A stretch of DNA of 64,000 nucleotides from Peribacillus kribbensis DSM 17871 (GTDB lineage: Bacteria; Bacillota; Bacilli; Bacillales; DSM-1321), in assembly GCF_000430765.1 (NCBI RefSeq), contig NZ_AUMQ01000033.1, forward strand, positions 62,001-126,000, read 5' to 3'. This document shows positions 33,950-43,359 of this stretch, piece by piece. Made by a program: the position numbers and the translations under genes. The stretch's first letter is position 1. Every line of letters begins with the position of its first letter. A model generated the notes under the pieces. That model had not been told where the DNA came from. It worked only from the letters and a program-made list of their open reading frames with translations, and made no database searches.

Positions 33950-34876
33950 TTATTTTAATTCTAGTTGGGCTTTCATCTCATTCTGTACCTTCTGTTTCTC
34001 TTCATCGCTGACAAGCCCGTAATATATTCCATCAATCTTTGTACCAGTTTCTTTAATCGTCATCTGATCGATTGATTTGCTGGCACTCTTATAATTTTTT
34101 TGAATATCCTTCATTTCATCAAATGTCAGGTTTGTTTTAACATTTTTACTTAAGGCATTAAAAATATCACCATAGTTGGCTAATGTCGATACACTTGCTC
34201 CTTCATTAATGACCTGCTGGATGATTTGGCGCTGTCTAAGCTGGCGTCCAAAGTCACCGCGAGGGTCCTGCTTCCTCATTCGAGAATATTTTAAAGCTTT
34301 CTCTCCATTTAAAGTTATATTTCCTTTAGCAAAGTGGACTCCATCATACGTGAAATCCAAGTCATTATTAACTGTAACTCCACCCACCGCGTCTACGATA
34401 TCCTTGAACCCTTCCATATTAATCTTCATATAATAATCAATTGGAATATCCAAGAAATTTTCGACAGTCGCCATAGCCATTTCGACACCGCCAAATGCAT
34501 AGGCGTGGTTAATTTTGTCCACAGTATTATGACCTACAATTTCAGTACGTGTATCTCTAGGAATGCTCAGCATTTTTACAGAATTAGTATTCGGATTTAC
34601 GCTCAAGACAATCATTGTATCCGAACGCCCTCTATCCCCTTTTCGCTCATCTACCCCCAGCATTAATACAGAGAAAGGCTCTTTCTTAGAAAGCGTCACT
34701 TCTTTTTCACGTTTATCTGATTTTTGCCGGTCAATAGGTGCATGCATGGTATTAACGGCTTTTGTAAGAGAATGATAAACGGAGTAAGCATAAGCACCTG
34801 CCCCCACTATTAATAACAATACTATTATCCCTAGAATTTGGGGCCATTTTCTTTTTTTCTTTTTATCTGTTCTCAT
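33950..34876 (-). CDS. LytR-CpsA-Psr family cell-wall polymer ligase
   Basis: A 308-aa membrane-anchored enzyme that transfers lipid-linked polymers (teichoic acids or capsule) onto peptidoglycan. A basic start (RTDKKKKRKWPQ) precedes one TM helix (ILGIIVLLLIVGAGAYAYSV). The LCP domain shows LMLGVDERKGDRGRSDTMIV, SIPRDTRTEI, INHAYAFGGVEMAMATVENF and YSRMRKQDPRGDFGRQLRQR, which hold the conserved Arg and Asp residues. I chose the second of two adjacent ATGs (34876), 7 bases after AAAGGA. It lies next to the EPS genes and may attach this polysaccharide to the wall, or serve teichoic acid. Confidence 0.9.
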   Translation of the reverse strand: MRTDKKKKRKWPQILGIIVLLLIVGAGAYAYSVYHSLTKAVNTMHAPIDRQKSDKREKEVTLSKKEPFSVLMLGVDERKGDRGRSDTMIVLSVNPNTNSVKMLSIPRDTRTEIVGHNTVDKINHAYAFGGVEMAMATVENFLDIPIDYYMKINMEGFKDIVDAVGGVTVNNDLDFTYDGVHFAKGNITLNGEKALKYSRMRKQDPRGDFGRQLRQRQIIQQVINEGASVSTLANYGDIFNALSKNVKTNLTFDEMKDIQKNYKSASKSIDQMTIKETGTKIDGIYYGLVSDEEKQKVQNEMKAQLELK

Positions 34877-35218
34877 CATGTATTCCTTTCCCACATAGCA
34901 AATTTATCATTGGAAGCTTTTGTATACTAGCAATATTATATAAAAACAAACAGAAGATAGATAGCTATTTTTTCAAAACTATTACATTTTTCATCCTTTT
35001 AATCCATAAAATTGCATTAAATTACTATCTGAACTAAATTGGGTAGAAAATCCCAGTTTTTATAACGACGATTAGGGGAAATTTATTTAGCAGACGATTT
35101 AACTACTGCAATTTACGTAGATAATTAAAGACAAATATTTTGTATACTTCCCTTAAACGACAACCTTTCTAGCGAGTTCTTACTATACTATGTTTAAAAG
35201 CAGGCTGGAGGGATGAAG

Positions 35219-35329
35219 ATGAATATTGAAGCCAGTAACTTTTCAAAAGGTTTTTTGTTTGGTTCACTTATCAGCATTCCATTATGGCTCTCCGTGTTTG
35301 GGTGGATAAAAATCATTTTAAATATATGA
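35219..35329 (+). CDS. Tiny membrane protein, 36 aa
   Basis: The 36-codon frame starts at ATG 35219, 6 bases after GGAGGG, and reads MNIEASNFSKGFLFGSLISI then PLWLSVFGWIKIILNI. It has one hydrophobic helix and no known family. A broken copy lies at 29421-29550, and in both places it faces a VanZ-like gene or its remnant. The conserved pairing and ribosome site support a real gene. It is too short for most gene finders. Confidence 0.55.
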   Translation: MNIEASNFSKGFLFGSLISIPLWLSVFGWIKIILNI

Positions 35330-35374
35330 GTTTTCTCATTTAGTAGTATTTTATTACTGGATATAAAAAAATGC

Positions 35375-35530
35375 TAAGCATCTTTCCGATCAAATCATAA
35401 ATATCAATAAAATGAACAGTCCTTTGTTATTTTAAGAACGGCTTTAGATCTTGCTGTTTGTATGGTGTATTAGAGTATTTAACATTACTAATGCAGCCAA
35501 AATTATAATTTTTGTTACACTTACCTTCAC
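35375..35530 (-). pseudogene. VanZ-like gene remnant with internal deletion
   Basis: The minus strand keeps the first TM (VSVTKIIILAALVM), the NTPYKQQDLKPFLK segment in another frame, and then RTVHFIDIYDLIG, matching NTPYQKQDLRPTLQ and RTGHLIDVFSFDLLG of the intact gene at 29515-30012. About 80 central codons are missing and the frames are broken. Confidence 0.75.
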
Positions 35531-35550
35531 GAGTATCACAACTTTCAAAT

Positions 35551-35582
35551 AGGACATTCTTAGAATGTCTTATTATTTTTTC
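35551..35582 (+). terminator. Small hairpin with T-run
   Basis: AGGACATTC pairs with GAATGTCTT (one G-U) across three bases, followed by TATTATTTTTT. It might end transcripts from the tiny membrane gene. Confidence 0.55.
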
Positions 35583-35823
35583 TATTTATAGTCTGGTTAA
35601 CAAATGGCCAGAGTTTTAACAGCTGTGATATCCTTTTCTGCCTTGAAGAAACTTTAATATAAAACAAAGGTTATTTTTGTCCAGTTATAAACACTACACA
35701 GGTTTCCCACAAAGTAGAAAGAATCCTCTAAAATTTTTTAATGATTCACCACCAAACCACTTATCAGCCATTAGTGCTTTCAACGTACTATTCTATAAGA
35801 AGTTATTTGCGATGATAGCTTAT

Positions 35824-36912
35824 CTAACTTTCACTCTCTAAAATATTTATTATATCATCGGCCATTTTCTCTTGATAATTAATTTTATTGTTTTCTTTAT
35901 CAATACATGATTTTAGACAATTCATTAGAGAATCTGTTATTGTCAGGTTTTTTAATTCTTCCCATGTAACTGTATGACATAGCCTGTGCTTCTTTAAGAA
36001 GGTTATAGTATTATGATCTTCCCTCATCGTCTGCCTATCTATAATTAATAAAGGAGTATGGGCCGCAACTGCTTCTCCCACTGTTCCCCAGCCGGCCTTT
36101 GTTATTACAAGATCAGCAGCTGCAATATAATTATGCGAATGTATATAGTCTTTAGGAATCTTCGTAATATTAGGTCGTTGTATACTTGTGTTAGAAGAGA
36201 CAATAAACTTGCAATTAGGGCTCTCCCATATTTTCAGCTTGCTTAAGTCCTGCATATTCATTTTCATTCCTAGTCCAAAAAAGATAATATGATGATCATT
36301 AATAGGGTTAACAGCCTTACGTATCCGTTTTACTTCCCAATCATCTATCTCCCTAGATATAAATCCATATTCATATTCCTGACTAATACCCCAAGCAGGT
36401 TCCCTGCTCGCAGCAAGACGGAAATGAATGGACATTTTTTCATATGCCAGCCTAAATGGCTCCAGCTTTAATGAGTCTATCAATCCATCATAGGCTGTAT
36501 GCCAAGTGAAATTGGATATACCACCAGAGGGAACTCCAGCCTGATATGCTGCTTCAAAGGCGATTGGTGATATATCAGACAAAACTAGATCGACTTCTTC
36601 TTCCTTTAAAAATCTCCACTCTTCTTTAATAAGTGCGGGCCAGCTTTTTATATATTGATCATATTCTTTATTCAGTCTCTTAGCATCAGGTTCAATTGAA
36701 TCCTCTTGTAAAAAATACCCTACATCGGTCTTTATACACCGGAACTTTATTCGATCGTCAGGTAACAGCTTCTCCAAATATTCCACTGCATAGGAATTAC
36801 ATATAATAATGGAAATATCTCGATCTTGCTTGAGCAGCTCTTGTATAATGGCAGCACTTCTCGTTGCATGGCCAAACCCGTAGTCAGAGATATAGTAAGC
36901 AATTCGTTTCAT
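35824..36912 (-). CDS. GT-B fold glycosyltransferase
   Basis: A 362-aa soluble protein starting MKRIAYYISDYGFGHATRSA, where GFGHATR is the glycine-rich loop of MurG/UGT-like glycosyltransferases. The C-terminal half has HHIIFFGLGMKM and the donor-site motif AADLVITKAGWGTVGEAVA followed by HTPLLIIDRQTMREDHN. AAGGGAG lies 8 bases before ATG 36912; an earlier in-frame ATG at 36939 has no such site. It is the last gene of the EPS locus after manC. Donor and acceptor are unknown; transfer of one sugar to the repeat unit or a lipid is plausible. Confidence 0.8.
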   Translation of the reverse strand: MKRIAYYISDYGFGHATRSAAIIQELLKQDRDISIIICNSYAVEYLEKLLPDDRIKFRCIKTDVGYFLQEDSIEPDAKRLNKEYDQYIKSWPALIKEEWRFLKEEEVDLVLSDISPIAFEAAYQAGVPSGGISNFTWHTAYDGLIDSLKLEPFRLAYEKMSIHFRLAASREPAWGISQEYEYGFISREIDDWEVKRIRKAVNPINDHHIIFFGLGMKMNMQDLSKLKIWESPNCKFIVSSNTSIQRPNITKIPKDYIHSHNYIAAADLVITKAGWGTVGEAVAAHTPLLIIDRQTMREDHNTITFLKKHRLCHTVTWEELKNLTITDSLMNCLKSCIDKENNKINYQEKMADDIINILESES

Positions 36913-36981
36913 TGGGAACTCTCCCTTTGTGTTAAACAAAAAATGAAGGAGCTTCCATCCAGTTCACTCCCTAGCCTTCCC

Positions 36982-38370
36982 TTAAATGATAACTTTCGCT
37001 TTGGACTGCTGGAAGTGATTGATGACATCTCTCCAGTCAAAATATAACCGGGTAAAGTCGGCATCACTAATACCCATACCAGTCTGAACTTCGATAAACT
37101 CTAGGTCTGTAAATGCCTTAATTCCATGCTTTTTGCCTGCCGGCAGATGAATGATGTCCCCTGCTTTGATCCGGGTGATAGATTCATCCAGCGCTAGTTC
37201 TCCTTCTCCCTTAACAATGGTCCAAACCTCGTCCCGTAAGTTGTGGTAATGATAGCTTGAATTTTTACCCTCCAGGATACAGATCCGCTTAGTGACCATT
37301 TCCTTTCCATCATTATACTTTGCATAGTCGAGGGTCCGAGACCAGCCCCAGATCCGCTCCTCATACATCGGGGGCTGCTCAAAGCCGCCGATAAGCTCTT
37401 TAATTCTAGGACTCGAAGCTTTATCCGCAACCAAAATACCATCCGGACTTGCGGCAACGACAACATCCTTTACACCCAGTACTGTAACAGGAATATCCAG
37501 CTCGTTAATAAGATGGGTATTCACGGTTTCTTCACTGACGATCCCTTTTCCAATCTGGATCTGGGCCATTTCTTCCGTTAACGTATTCCATGTTCCAAGG
37601 TCCTTCCAATAACCATCATAAGGAACGGCAACAATATGATCTGCCTTTTCCACCACTTCATAATCAAAGCTGATCTTAGGAAGTTCTTTATAATGTAGTT
37701 CCAATTGATTGAAAGATACCGGCAGCCCTTTTTCATCCAAAATTTCGAGTAAATAGCTCAATTTGAACGCAAATACCCCGCAGTTCCATAAAGCCTTCAT
37801 ATCCATAAGGGTTTGTGCCTTTTCTTCGCTTGGCTTTTCTGTAAAATGGTTAACTGTAAAATAAGAATCAGCTTCTCCGTCTTCTTTCGGTACAATGTAT
37901 CCATATTTTGAAGATGGATAGGTAGGCTTAACCCCTACGAGTGCCAGTTCTGCGTTTGATTTTAGTAAAACAGTCTCTAATTCTTTTACCTTCTCAAAAA
38001 AACCATCCTCAACATAAGGATCGACCGGCAAAACAACCACTACTTCATCCTCCGAAACATTTTGGATTGAATAAAGATAGGATGCAGCCAAAGCAATAGC
38101 CGGAAAGGTATCACGGCGCTCAGGCTCAATGATCAGTGGAATATTCATTCCTATCTGGCTGTGGATCATATCCCTTTGCATCTTTGAAGTGGCAATAACC
38201 GAGGAATCAGCAAGACCAACCGATTCTAACTGTCCCCATACCCGCTGCACCATAGACTCCTTTTCATTATCATTGCTTTCTAGCACTTTTAAAAATTGCT
38301 TGGATCTCGTGTCATTTGATAGGGGCCAAAGGCGTTTTCCTGAACCGCCTGATAATAAAACCAGCTTCAT
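36982..38370 (-). CDS. manC: Mannose-1-phosphate guanylyltransferase with cupin domain
   Basis: A 462-aa enzyme making GDP-mannose from mannose 1-phosphate and GTP. The nucleotidyltransferase motif is LSGGSGKRLWPLSNDTRSKQ at the N-terminus; VVLPVDPYVED, HFTEKPSEEKA and KDLGTWNTL are further active-site pieces. From about residue 350 a cupin of the PMI type II kind follows (KNSSYHYHNLRDEVWTIVKG, IHLPAGKKHGIKAF). A separate manA exists, so this cupin may be non-catalytic or redundant. It supplies the GDP-mannose that Gmd converts towards fucose. AGGAGG precedes it, after an internal terminator. Confidence 0.92.
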   Translation of the reverse strand: MKLVLLSGGSGKRLWPLSNDTRSKQFLKVLESNDNEKESMVQRVWGQLESVGLADSSVIATSKMQRDMIHSQIGMNIPLIIEPERRDTFPAIALAASYLYSIQNVSEDEVVVVLPVDPYVEDGFFEKVKELETVLLKSNAELALVGVKPTYPSSKYGYIVPKEDGEADSYFTVNHFTEKPSEEKAQTLMDMKALWNCGVFAFKLSYLLEILDEKGLPVSFNQLELHYKELPKISFDYEVVEKADHIVAVPYDGYWKDLGTWNTLTEEMAQIQIGKGIVSEETVNTHLINELDIPVTVLGVKDVVVAASPDGILVADKASSPRIKELIGGFEQPPMYEERIWGWSRTLDYAKYNDGKEMVTKRICILEGKNSSYHYHNLRDEVWTIVKGEGELALDESITRIKAGDIIHLPAGKKHGIKAFTDLEFIEVQTGMGISDADFTRLYFDWRDVINHFQQSKAKVII

Positions 38371-38391
38371 TACAATCCTCCTATAAAAATA

Positions 38392-38414
38392 GAACGGACA
38401 ACAATTGTCCGCTC
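38392..38414 (-). terminator. Internal terminator between ugd and manC
   Basis: On the minus strand AGCGGACAA pairs with TTGTCCGTT across a three-base loop and is followed by CTATTTTTAT. It overlaps the gap just after the ugd stop, inside the EPS locus. Confidence 0.65.
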
Positions 38415-38415
38415 T

Positions 38416-39750
38416 CTAGTATTGTGTGACTAATTCTCTTTCATAATTATAGACAGATGATCGACCAATAGAGTGGTATTCAATAGGATATTGTTTCACT
38501 ACTTCTAAGTTATAACAATTCCGCCCATCAAATAAAATTGGATGTTTCATCAAGTTTACATAAACCTCTAAATTAATATCTTTTATTTCTTCCCAATCTG
38601 TTAATATAAAAACCATCTCGACATCCTTTAAGGATTCTTCAATAGATGATACATACTTAACTTCTTTTGGAAGAACCTTTTTGGCATTATCAATTGCAAT
38701 AGGATCGTATGCAATAAGCTCTGCTCCTTCATCAATTAACTCTTTTGAAAGAACAATAGCTGCTGCTTCTCTCATATCGTCAGTATTCGGCTTAAACGCT
38801 AAACCAAGTAGGGCAATCTTTTTCTTTGCTAGTGTTCCATAACGTTGTTTAGCACGATCAATTAGAACCTTATGTTGATTGTTGTTCACTCTTATAACCG
38901 CTTTTAACAGTTCAAAATTATGATCAATATTAGCAGCAATCTGTGTTAAGGCCTTGGTATCTTTTGGAAAGCAAGACCCCCCATAGCCGATTCCAGCATT
39001 TAAAAACATAGAACCGATACGCTTGTCCATCCCCATGCCTTGAGAAACACATTCCACATCGGCACCAACCTTTTCGCAAATATTTGCAATCTCGTTAATA
39101 AAGCTTATTTTTGTAGCTAGGAAAGCATTAGAGGCATATTTAATCATTTCTGCACTTTTTATATCAGTTTTATAAATAGGAATACCAAAAGGTTTATTTA
39201 TTTCTTCTATCAGAGTAGCAGCTTTTTTACTATCCGCTCCAATTACAATACGATCACCATTAAAGGTATCATATACAGAAGATCCCTCACGAAGAAATTC
39301 CGGATTTGAAACAACATCTACGTTAATACCAACTTTAACTGAGGAATCTAATAGCTGTTTAATATAGTGATTCGTCCCAACTGGGACCGTACTTTTTGTA
39401 ACCACTACAGTATCCTTAATAATACTCTGAGCAATATCTTTTACTACTTGCTCTATATACATTAAATTTGCTGATCCATCCTCTCTTTCCGGAGTCCCTA
39501 CAGCAATATAAATGACATCGACATTTTTAAAACCTTCATGATGATTAAAAGTAAAAAATAAACGCCCTTCATTAATACTTTGAACCATTAATTCTTCCAG
39601 TCCTGGTTCATAGATAGGAGAAATACCTTTCTGCATTTTCTCTACTTTCTGTTGGTCAATATCAATGCAAGTAACAGAATGACCAATATGTGATAAAGCA
39701 ACACCTGTCACTAGTCCGACATAGCCTGTGCCTACAACTGATATTCTCAC
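38416..39750 (-). CDS. ugd: UDP-glucose 6-dehydrogenase
   Basis: A 444-aa NAD-dependent enzyme that oxidises UDP-glucose to UDP-glucuronate. The Rossmann motif is VVGTGYVGLVTGVAL, the active-site cysteine lies in GIGYGGSCFPKDTKAL (about residue 260), and EFLREGSSVYDTFNGDRIVI and ALLGLAFKPNTDDMREAA are family signatures. The length fits YwqF/TuaD. Its substrate comes from GalU encoded in the same locus; glucuronate would make the polymer acidic. Gene order: WbuB-like GT, ugd, manC. Confidence 0.95.
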   Translation of the reverse strand: MRISVVGTGYVGLVTGVALSHIGHSVTCIDIDQQKVEKMQKGISPIYEPGLEELMVQSINEGRLFFTFNHHEGFKNVDVIYIAVGTPEREDGSANLMYIEQVVKDIAQSIIKDTVVVTKSTVPVGTNHYIKQLLDSSVKVGINVDVVSNPEFLREGSSVYDTFNGDRIVIGADSKKAATLIEEINKPFGIPIYKTDIKSAEMIKYASNAFLATKISFINEIANICEKVGADVECVSQGMGMDKRIGSMFLNAGIGYGGSCFPKDTKALTQIAANIDHNFELLKAVIRVNNNQHKVLIDRAKQRYGTLAKKKIALLGLAFKPNTDDMREAAAIVLSKELIDEGAELIAYDPIAIDNAKKVLPKEVKYVSSIEESLKDVEMVFILTDWEEIKDINLEVYVNLMKHPILFDGRNCYNLEVVKQYPIEYHSIGRSSVYNYERELVTQY

Positions 39751-39764
39751 TTTATTATCCCCTT

Positions 39765-41000
39765 TTATAACTTCATTAGTAAATCTCGATATTTGTTAAT
39801 TGATGTTTTTCTTTGTAAATTCTCTTCTAAGTAGTTTCTTCCCTTAATACCCATTTCTCTTCTCTTTTTTTGATTTAAATTGAAAAGGTAATTTATAGCT
39901 TCAATAATTCCCTTATAATTCTTTGGTTCTACAACTATACCCGACTGACTTTTTTCAATAATTAACTGAGCTTCACTACCTTTCTCCAGTACTCCAAGAA
40001 TGGGTTTACCTGCAGCCATGACACCGTAAATTTTACTTGGTACCGACACACCTTTAATTCCCTTTTGATTTACAACTAGATGGACATCTGCAGCATTTAA
40101 TGAGTATTTAATAAATTCTTTAGGCTGATAAGGTAAAAAGAGGGCATTGTTAACATCATTACTTTCCACAAAATCCTTCATTTTCTGTTTAACTGCCCCC
40201 TCACCTATAAACAAAAAAACTATATCCCTATGAGCCTTAAATGCTCCTGTTATTTTAATAATGTTTTCAAGATCATAGTATAGTCCTAAGTTTCCTGAGT
40301 ACATCACAATGAATTTATCCTTTAAATTATGAGCCTGTAAAAAACCATCTACTTTTGGATTAGTTTTAGCTTGGGGTGTAATTTCATCTTCATTTGTCCA
40401 GTTGTTGATTACTGAATGCTTGGGAATGTAAGTATAATTGAATCTCTTTTTTAATGTTTCGGCCATATCATTTCCTACTAAAATAATATGGTCTGCATAT
40501 CGACAATTTAACTTATCAATAGATCTAGCAACATTGAAGACAAACTTCTTATTCGTATAGCTGATAGCTTCTGCTTGCTCTGGATTAAAATCTTGGATAT
40601 TGTAGACGTGCTTTGTACGTTTTAAAAATTTGCCTATAGTTCCAATTAAGCCCCCTAATACTGGTGGCTGCGAAATTGTATATATAACATCTATATTCTT
40701 TTCCTTTAATAGAGCCATATTAGCAAGCATAAAATAAGAGAATATATATTTTAGCCTGCTAATCTTTGAAGATTTATCTACTTCAGGAAGACGAATTCGT
40801 ACTACTTTTATATTCTCTAGATAATCTATTTCAAATGTTTTGTTAGTATTTGTTTCCTCACCAGCATATCCAGGTTGAGCAGCGATAACGGTAATCTCAA
40901 AATCACTTTGTAAATCCATACACAGTTCAGTCATAAGCTGACCGGTAGAGGCTAAATCTGGATAAAAGTAGTTTATAACGAATGCGATTTTTTTTTTCAT
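39765..41000 (-). CDS. Glycosyltransferase family 4 (WbuB-like)
   Basis: A 411-aa GT-B enzyme. MKKKIAFVINYFYPDLASTG is the usual WbuB-like start. The C-terminal donor domain has KFIVMYSGNLGLYYDLENII, FLFIGEGAVKQKMK and the SVPSKIYGVMAAGKPILGVL stretch with SKIY-x-x-x-A as sugar-nucleotide motif. WbuB relatives often transfer L-fucosamine or related sugars. In this locus, fucose or mannose from GDP donors is a reasonable but unproved choice. It lies 14 bases before ugd. Confidence 0.85.
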   Translation of the reverse strand: MKKKIAFVINYFYPDLASTGQLMTELCMDLQSDFEITVIAAQPGYAGEETNTNKTFEIDYLENIKVVRIRLPEVDKSSKISRLKYIFSYFMLANMALLKEKNIDVIYTISQPPVLGGLIGTIGKFLKRTKHVYNIQDFNPEQAEAISYTNKKFVFNVARSIDKLNCRYADHIILVGNDMAETLKKRFNYTYIPKHSVINNWTNEDEITPQAKTNPKVDGFLQAHNLKDKFIVMYSGNLGLYYDLENIIKITGAFKAHRDIVFLFIGEGAVKQKMKDFVESNDVNNALFLPYQPKEFIKYSLNAADVHLVVNQKGIKGVSVPSKIYGVMAAGKPILGVLEKGSEAQLIIEKSQSGIVVEPKNYKGIIEAINYLFNLNQKKRREMGIKGRNYLEENLQRKTSINKYRDLLMKL

Positions 41001-41039
41001 TTAACTAATCCTTATCTTTTTTAGTTACTATATCTTGTC

Positions 41040-42098
41040 TTATATCTCATTAAATATCTTTTCTATACGCTTTATATAATCTATCTCTTTAAAATTTGCC
41101 AATGTGTATTCTCTATTATAATAACCCGTTTTCTTTAGCAAGGTTTTGTCCGAAATTATATCTTCTATTGCTCGGTCAATGTCGGTAATACTTTGAGGTT
41201 GCAAAAGATACCCATTTTTACTTGTCACTATATCAGGAATCCCAGCGTGTTTTGTTGTAATAACGGTTAGCCCATTTGCCATTGCCTCAATTAATGATAT
41301 TGGTTGTCCTTCTACATGGTAATATGTCGGCAAAATAAAAACATCGCTTTTTTTAATTAATTCCTTTTTTATATCACCATCTACAACTCCATAATAATTA
41401 ACATTATTTAGGTGATTTCCGATGATGTAATTCTTAAATTCTATTTCTTCTTTTTTAGAAAAAAACTTGCCAGCAAAGTGAAATCTAACAGCTTTGCCTC
41501 TGTAAATCTCTGCCACTTTTAGAACCTCAATATATCCTTTAGACTTAATAAAATTACTTAAATAAAGTATATCTAGGTCTTTTTTACCTTTAATATGCTC
41601 AAGTTTACTAATTAATTCATTATCAGATAATAAGGCTTTATCTTCTACATAATTTTCACATATTTTAATTCTACTTTCGTTAACAATATGGTTAAAGAGG
41701 GAACGTAATCCTTTACTTAGCACTACTATATTGTCTACTTTATTTAATAACAACCTATTAATTCTCTTTTGTATAAAGTTCATTTCATTATATAGGTCTC
41801 TGAAATATCCACCATGATAATGGATGATTGTTTTTTTCTTTTTTCTTATTAATTGATTCAGAATTATTAAATCTCTTATATTACCGAGTTTAGAATGCGA
41901 AATTGTAAAATAATAAATATCTGATTCATTTTTTCTTATATTTCTTAAATGCGCTAAAAAATTTTTGTTGTTTGTTATGTCAACATGCGTAAATTTAAAT
42001 CGTTCTTTTAAATATTTAGATTCTTTTATAGTTTCTAAGGCTTTTGATAATCCGTGTATTGGTGGAGGGAATTGGCCAATAAGACAAACTTTTTTCAT
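41040..42098 (-). CDS. Glycosyltransferase family 4
   Basis: A 352-aa GT-B enzyme beginning MKKVCLIGQFPPPIHGLSKA, a pattern common to EPS GT4 enzymes. LDILYLSNFIKSKGYIEVLK starts the donor domain, and DVFILPTYYHVEGQPISLIE with ANGLTVITTKHAGIPDIV holds the E-x7-E-like motif. I chose ATG 42098, 9 bases after AACAGG; ATG 42107 abuts that site. AT-rich. Sugar specificity unknown. Confidence 0.82.
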   Translation of the reverse strand: MKKVCLIGQFPPPIHGLSKALETIKESKYLKERFKFTHVDITNNKNFLAHLRNIRKNESDIYYFTISHSKLGNIRDLIILNQLIRKKKKTIIHYHGGYFRDLYNEMNFIQKRINRLLLNKVDNIVVLSKGLRSLFNHIVNESRIKICENYVEDKALLSDNELISKLEHIKGKKDLDILYLSNFIKSKGYIEVLKVAEIYRGKAVRFHFAGKFFSKKEEIEFKNYIIGNHLNNVNYYGVVDGDIKKELIKKSDVFILPTYYHVEGQPISLIEAMANGLTVITTKHAGIPDIVTSKNGYLLQPQSITDIDRAIEDIISDKTLLKKTGYYNREYTLANFKEIDYIKRIEKIFNEI

Positions 42099-42122
42099 TA
42101 ATAACATCCTGTTCTAGATTCT

Positions 42123-43070
42123 TTATACATTTGTTAATTTGTTTTTTACTTTTTCGATTCTATTTATTCCTAGAAGGATAATAGCCAAACATTTAAGGGC
42201 TTCTTTATCTATGATCTTCTTATTTTTCATTAATTTTATAAGGTATTTGTATGCTTCAATTCGATGTTTTTTTGTATGCATAAATGCCCTTATAATGTTA
42301 ATATAGTGCGCATTATCAACTTCTTTTTTTTCTTTTTTAGTTAATTTATTGTAAAAGCTAGCAACAAAATTATGCAACAATATAGCACCCTCAGCTTTTC
42401 TCCTACCTGTAGAGATTCTATTCCCATCATGATGATATATATTTACTACTGGTTCATTTACATAATAATATAGAGGATTCTCGTTAAAGATTTTTATAAA
42501 TAAAGTATGCTCCTGTGACGATGGAACATTAGTAAACCCACCTGCTTTTATAAAAACCTTTTTATTTATCATTGCAATACTTGTTGTGCACACATTTTTA
42601 CCAAGTTGGAACTTAAAAACATCTCCGGACACTTCATTCCTTTCAACTCTTTTTAAATTTCCTTTACCATCCAAAATATTTGCATATCCACCAATCACTG
42701 AAGGTCTACAGTCAAATTCAAAGTACTTTTCTATTTGTAATTCTATCTTGTTTGGTAGAAACTCATCATCATCATCTAAAAAACAAATTAACTCCCCAGT
42801 ACAAATTTCCACGCCTTTATTTCTCGCAATTGCTCCACCGCTATTTTTATCAAGATGTAAATACCTTATTCTCTCTTCATCTATATACTTTTTAAGTACC
42901 GATCCTGTTTCATCTCTTTCTTGTGTTCCAGGGTTGTTATCGTCCACAATAATTATTTCAATATTTTTATAAGATTGGTTCAAAACACTATTAATTGCTC
43001 TTAACAATAATTTTGGACGTCCAAAGGTTGGGATTATTACGCTTACCATTGTTTTACTACTATCAATCAT
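42123..43070 (-). CDS. Glycosyltransferase family 2
   Basis: A 315-aa GT-A enzyme. MVSVIIPTFGRPKLLLRAIN and NIEIIIVDDNNPGTQERDET form the nucleotide-binding half; LICFLDDDDEFLPNKIELQI contains the metal-binding DxD. The C-terminal part is basic and helical. It is the first gene after the terminator that overlaps the wzy end, so it needs its own promoter or read-through. Sugar specificity unknown. Confidence 0.85.
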   Translation of the reverse strand: MIDSSKTMVSVIIPTFGRPKLLLRAINSVLNQSYKNIEIIIVDDNNPGTQERDETGSVLKKYIDEERIRYLHLDKNSGGAIARNKGVEICTGELICFLDDDDEFLPNKIELQIEKYFEFDCRPSVIGGYANILDGKGNLKRVERNEVSGDVFKFQLGKNVCTTSIAMINKKVFIKAGGFTNVPSSQEHTLFIKIFNENPLYYYVNEPVVNIYHHDGNRISTGRRKAEGAILLHNFVASFYNKLTKKEKKEVDNAHYINIIRAFMHTKKHRIEAYKYLIKLMKNKKIIDKEALKCLAIILLGINRIEKVKNKLTNV

Positions 43071-43317
43071 TTTTTTCTCCTTTATTAAAATGATAAAAAA
43101 ACTATTACCTTTTATAAGTTATTCTAAATCTTCAGGTAATGGCTTTAACTTTTATTCCATTTTTAATAACCCCTGTACTTTTATTAATAACAAAGTATAT
43201 TTATCTACACTAAAGTTTAGTCAGTTAACTAGTCATACTTACTCAATATCAATCGAGGTATGTGGAAATGATAATTGGTATAACTGTTAAATGACATATT
43301 TAAATCACTTTGGGGAA

Positions 43318-43359
43318 GAAAAAAATAATGAAAGATTATTAAATCAATCTTTCATTATT
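43318..43359 (-). terminator. Terminator overlapping the 3' end of wzy
   Basis: AATAATGAAAGATT pairs perfectly with AATCTTTCATTATT (14 bp) across an 8-base loop and is followed on the minus strand by seven Ts. The stop codon of the polymerase gene lies within the loop region, so the last codons form one arm. This splits the EPS locus in two unless antitermination acts. Confidence 0.85.

Noticed and set aside
43090..43290. Plus-strand 66-codon frame between two EPS genes
   Set aside because: No ribosome site, AT-driven composition; the gap more likely holds a minus-strand promoter for the GT2 gene.
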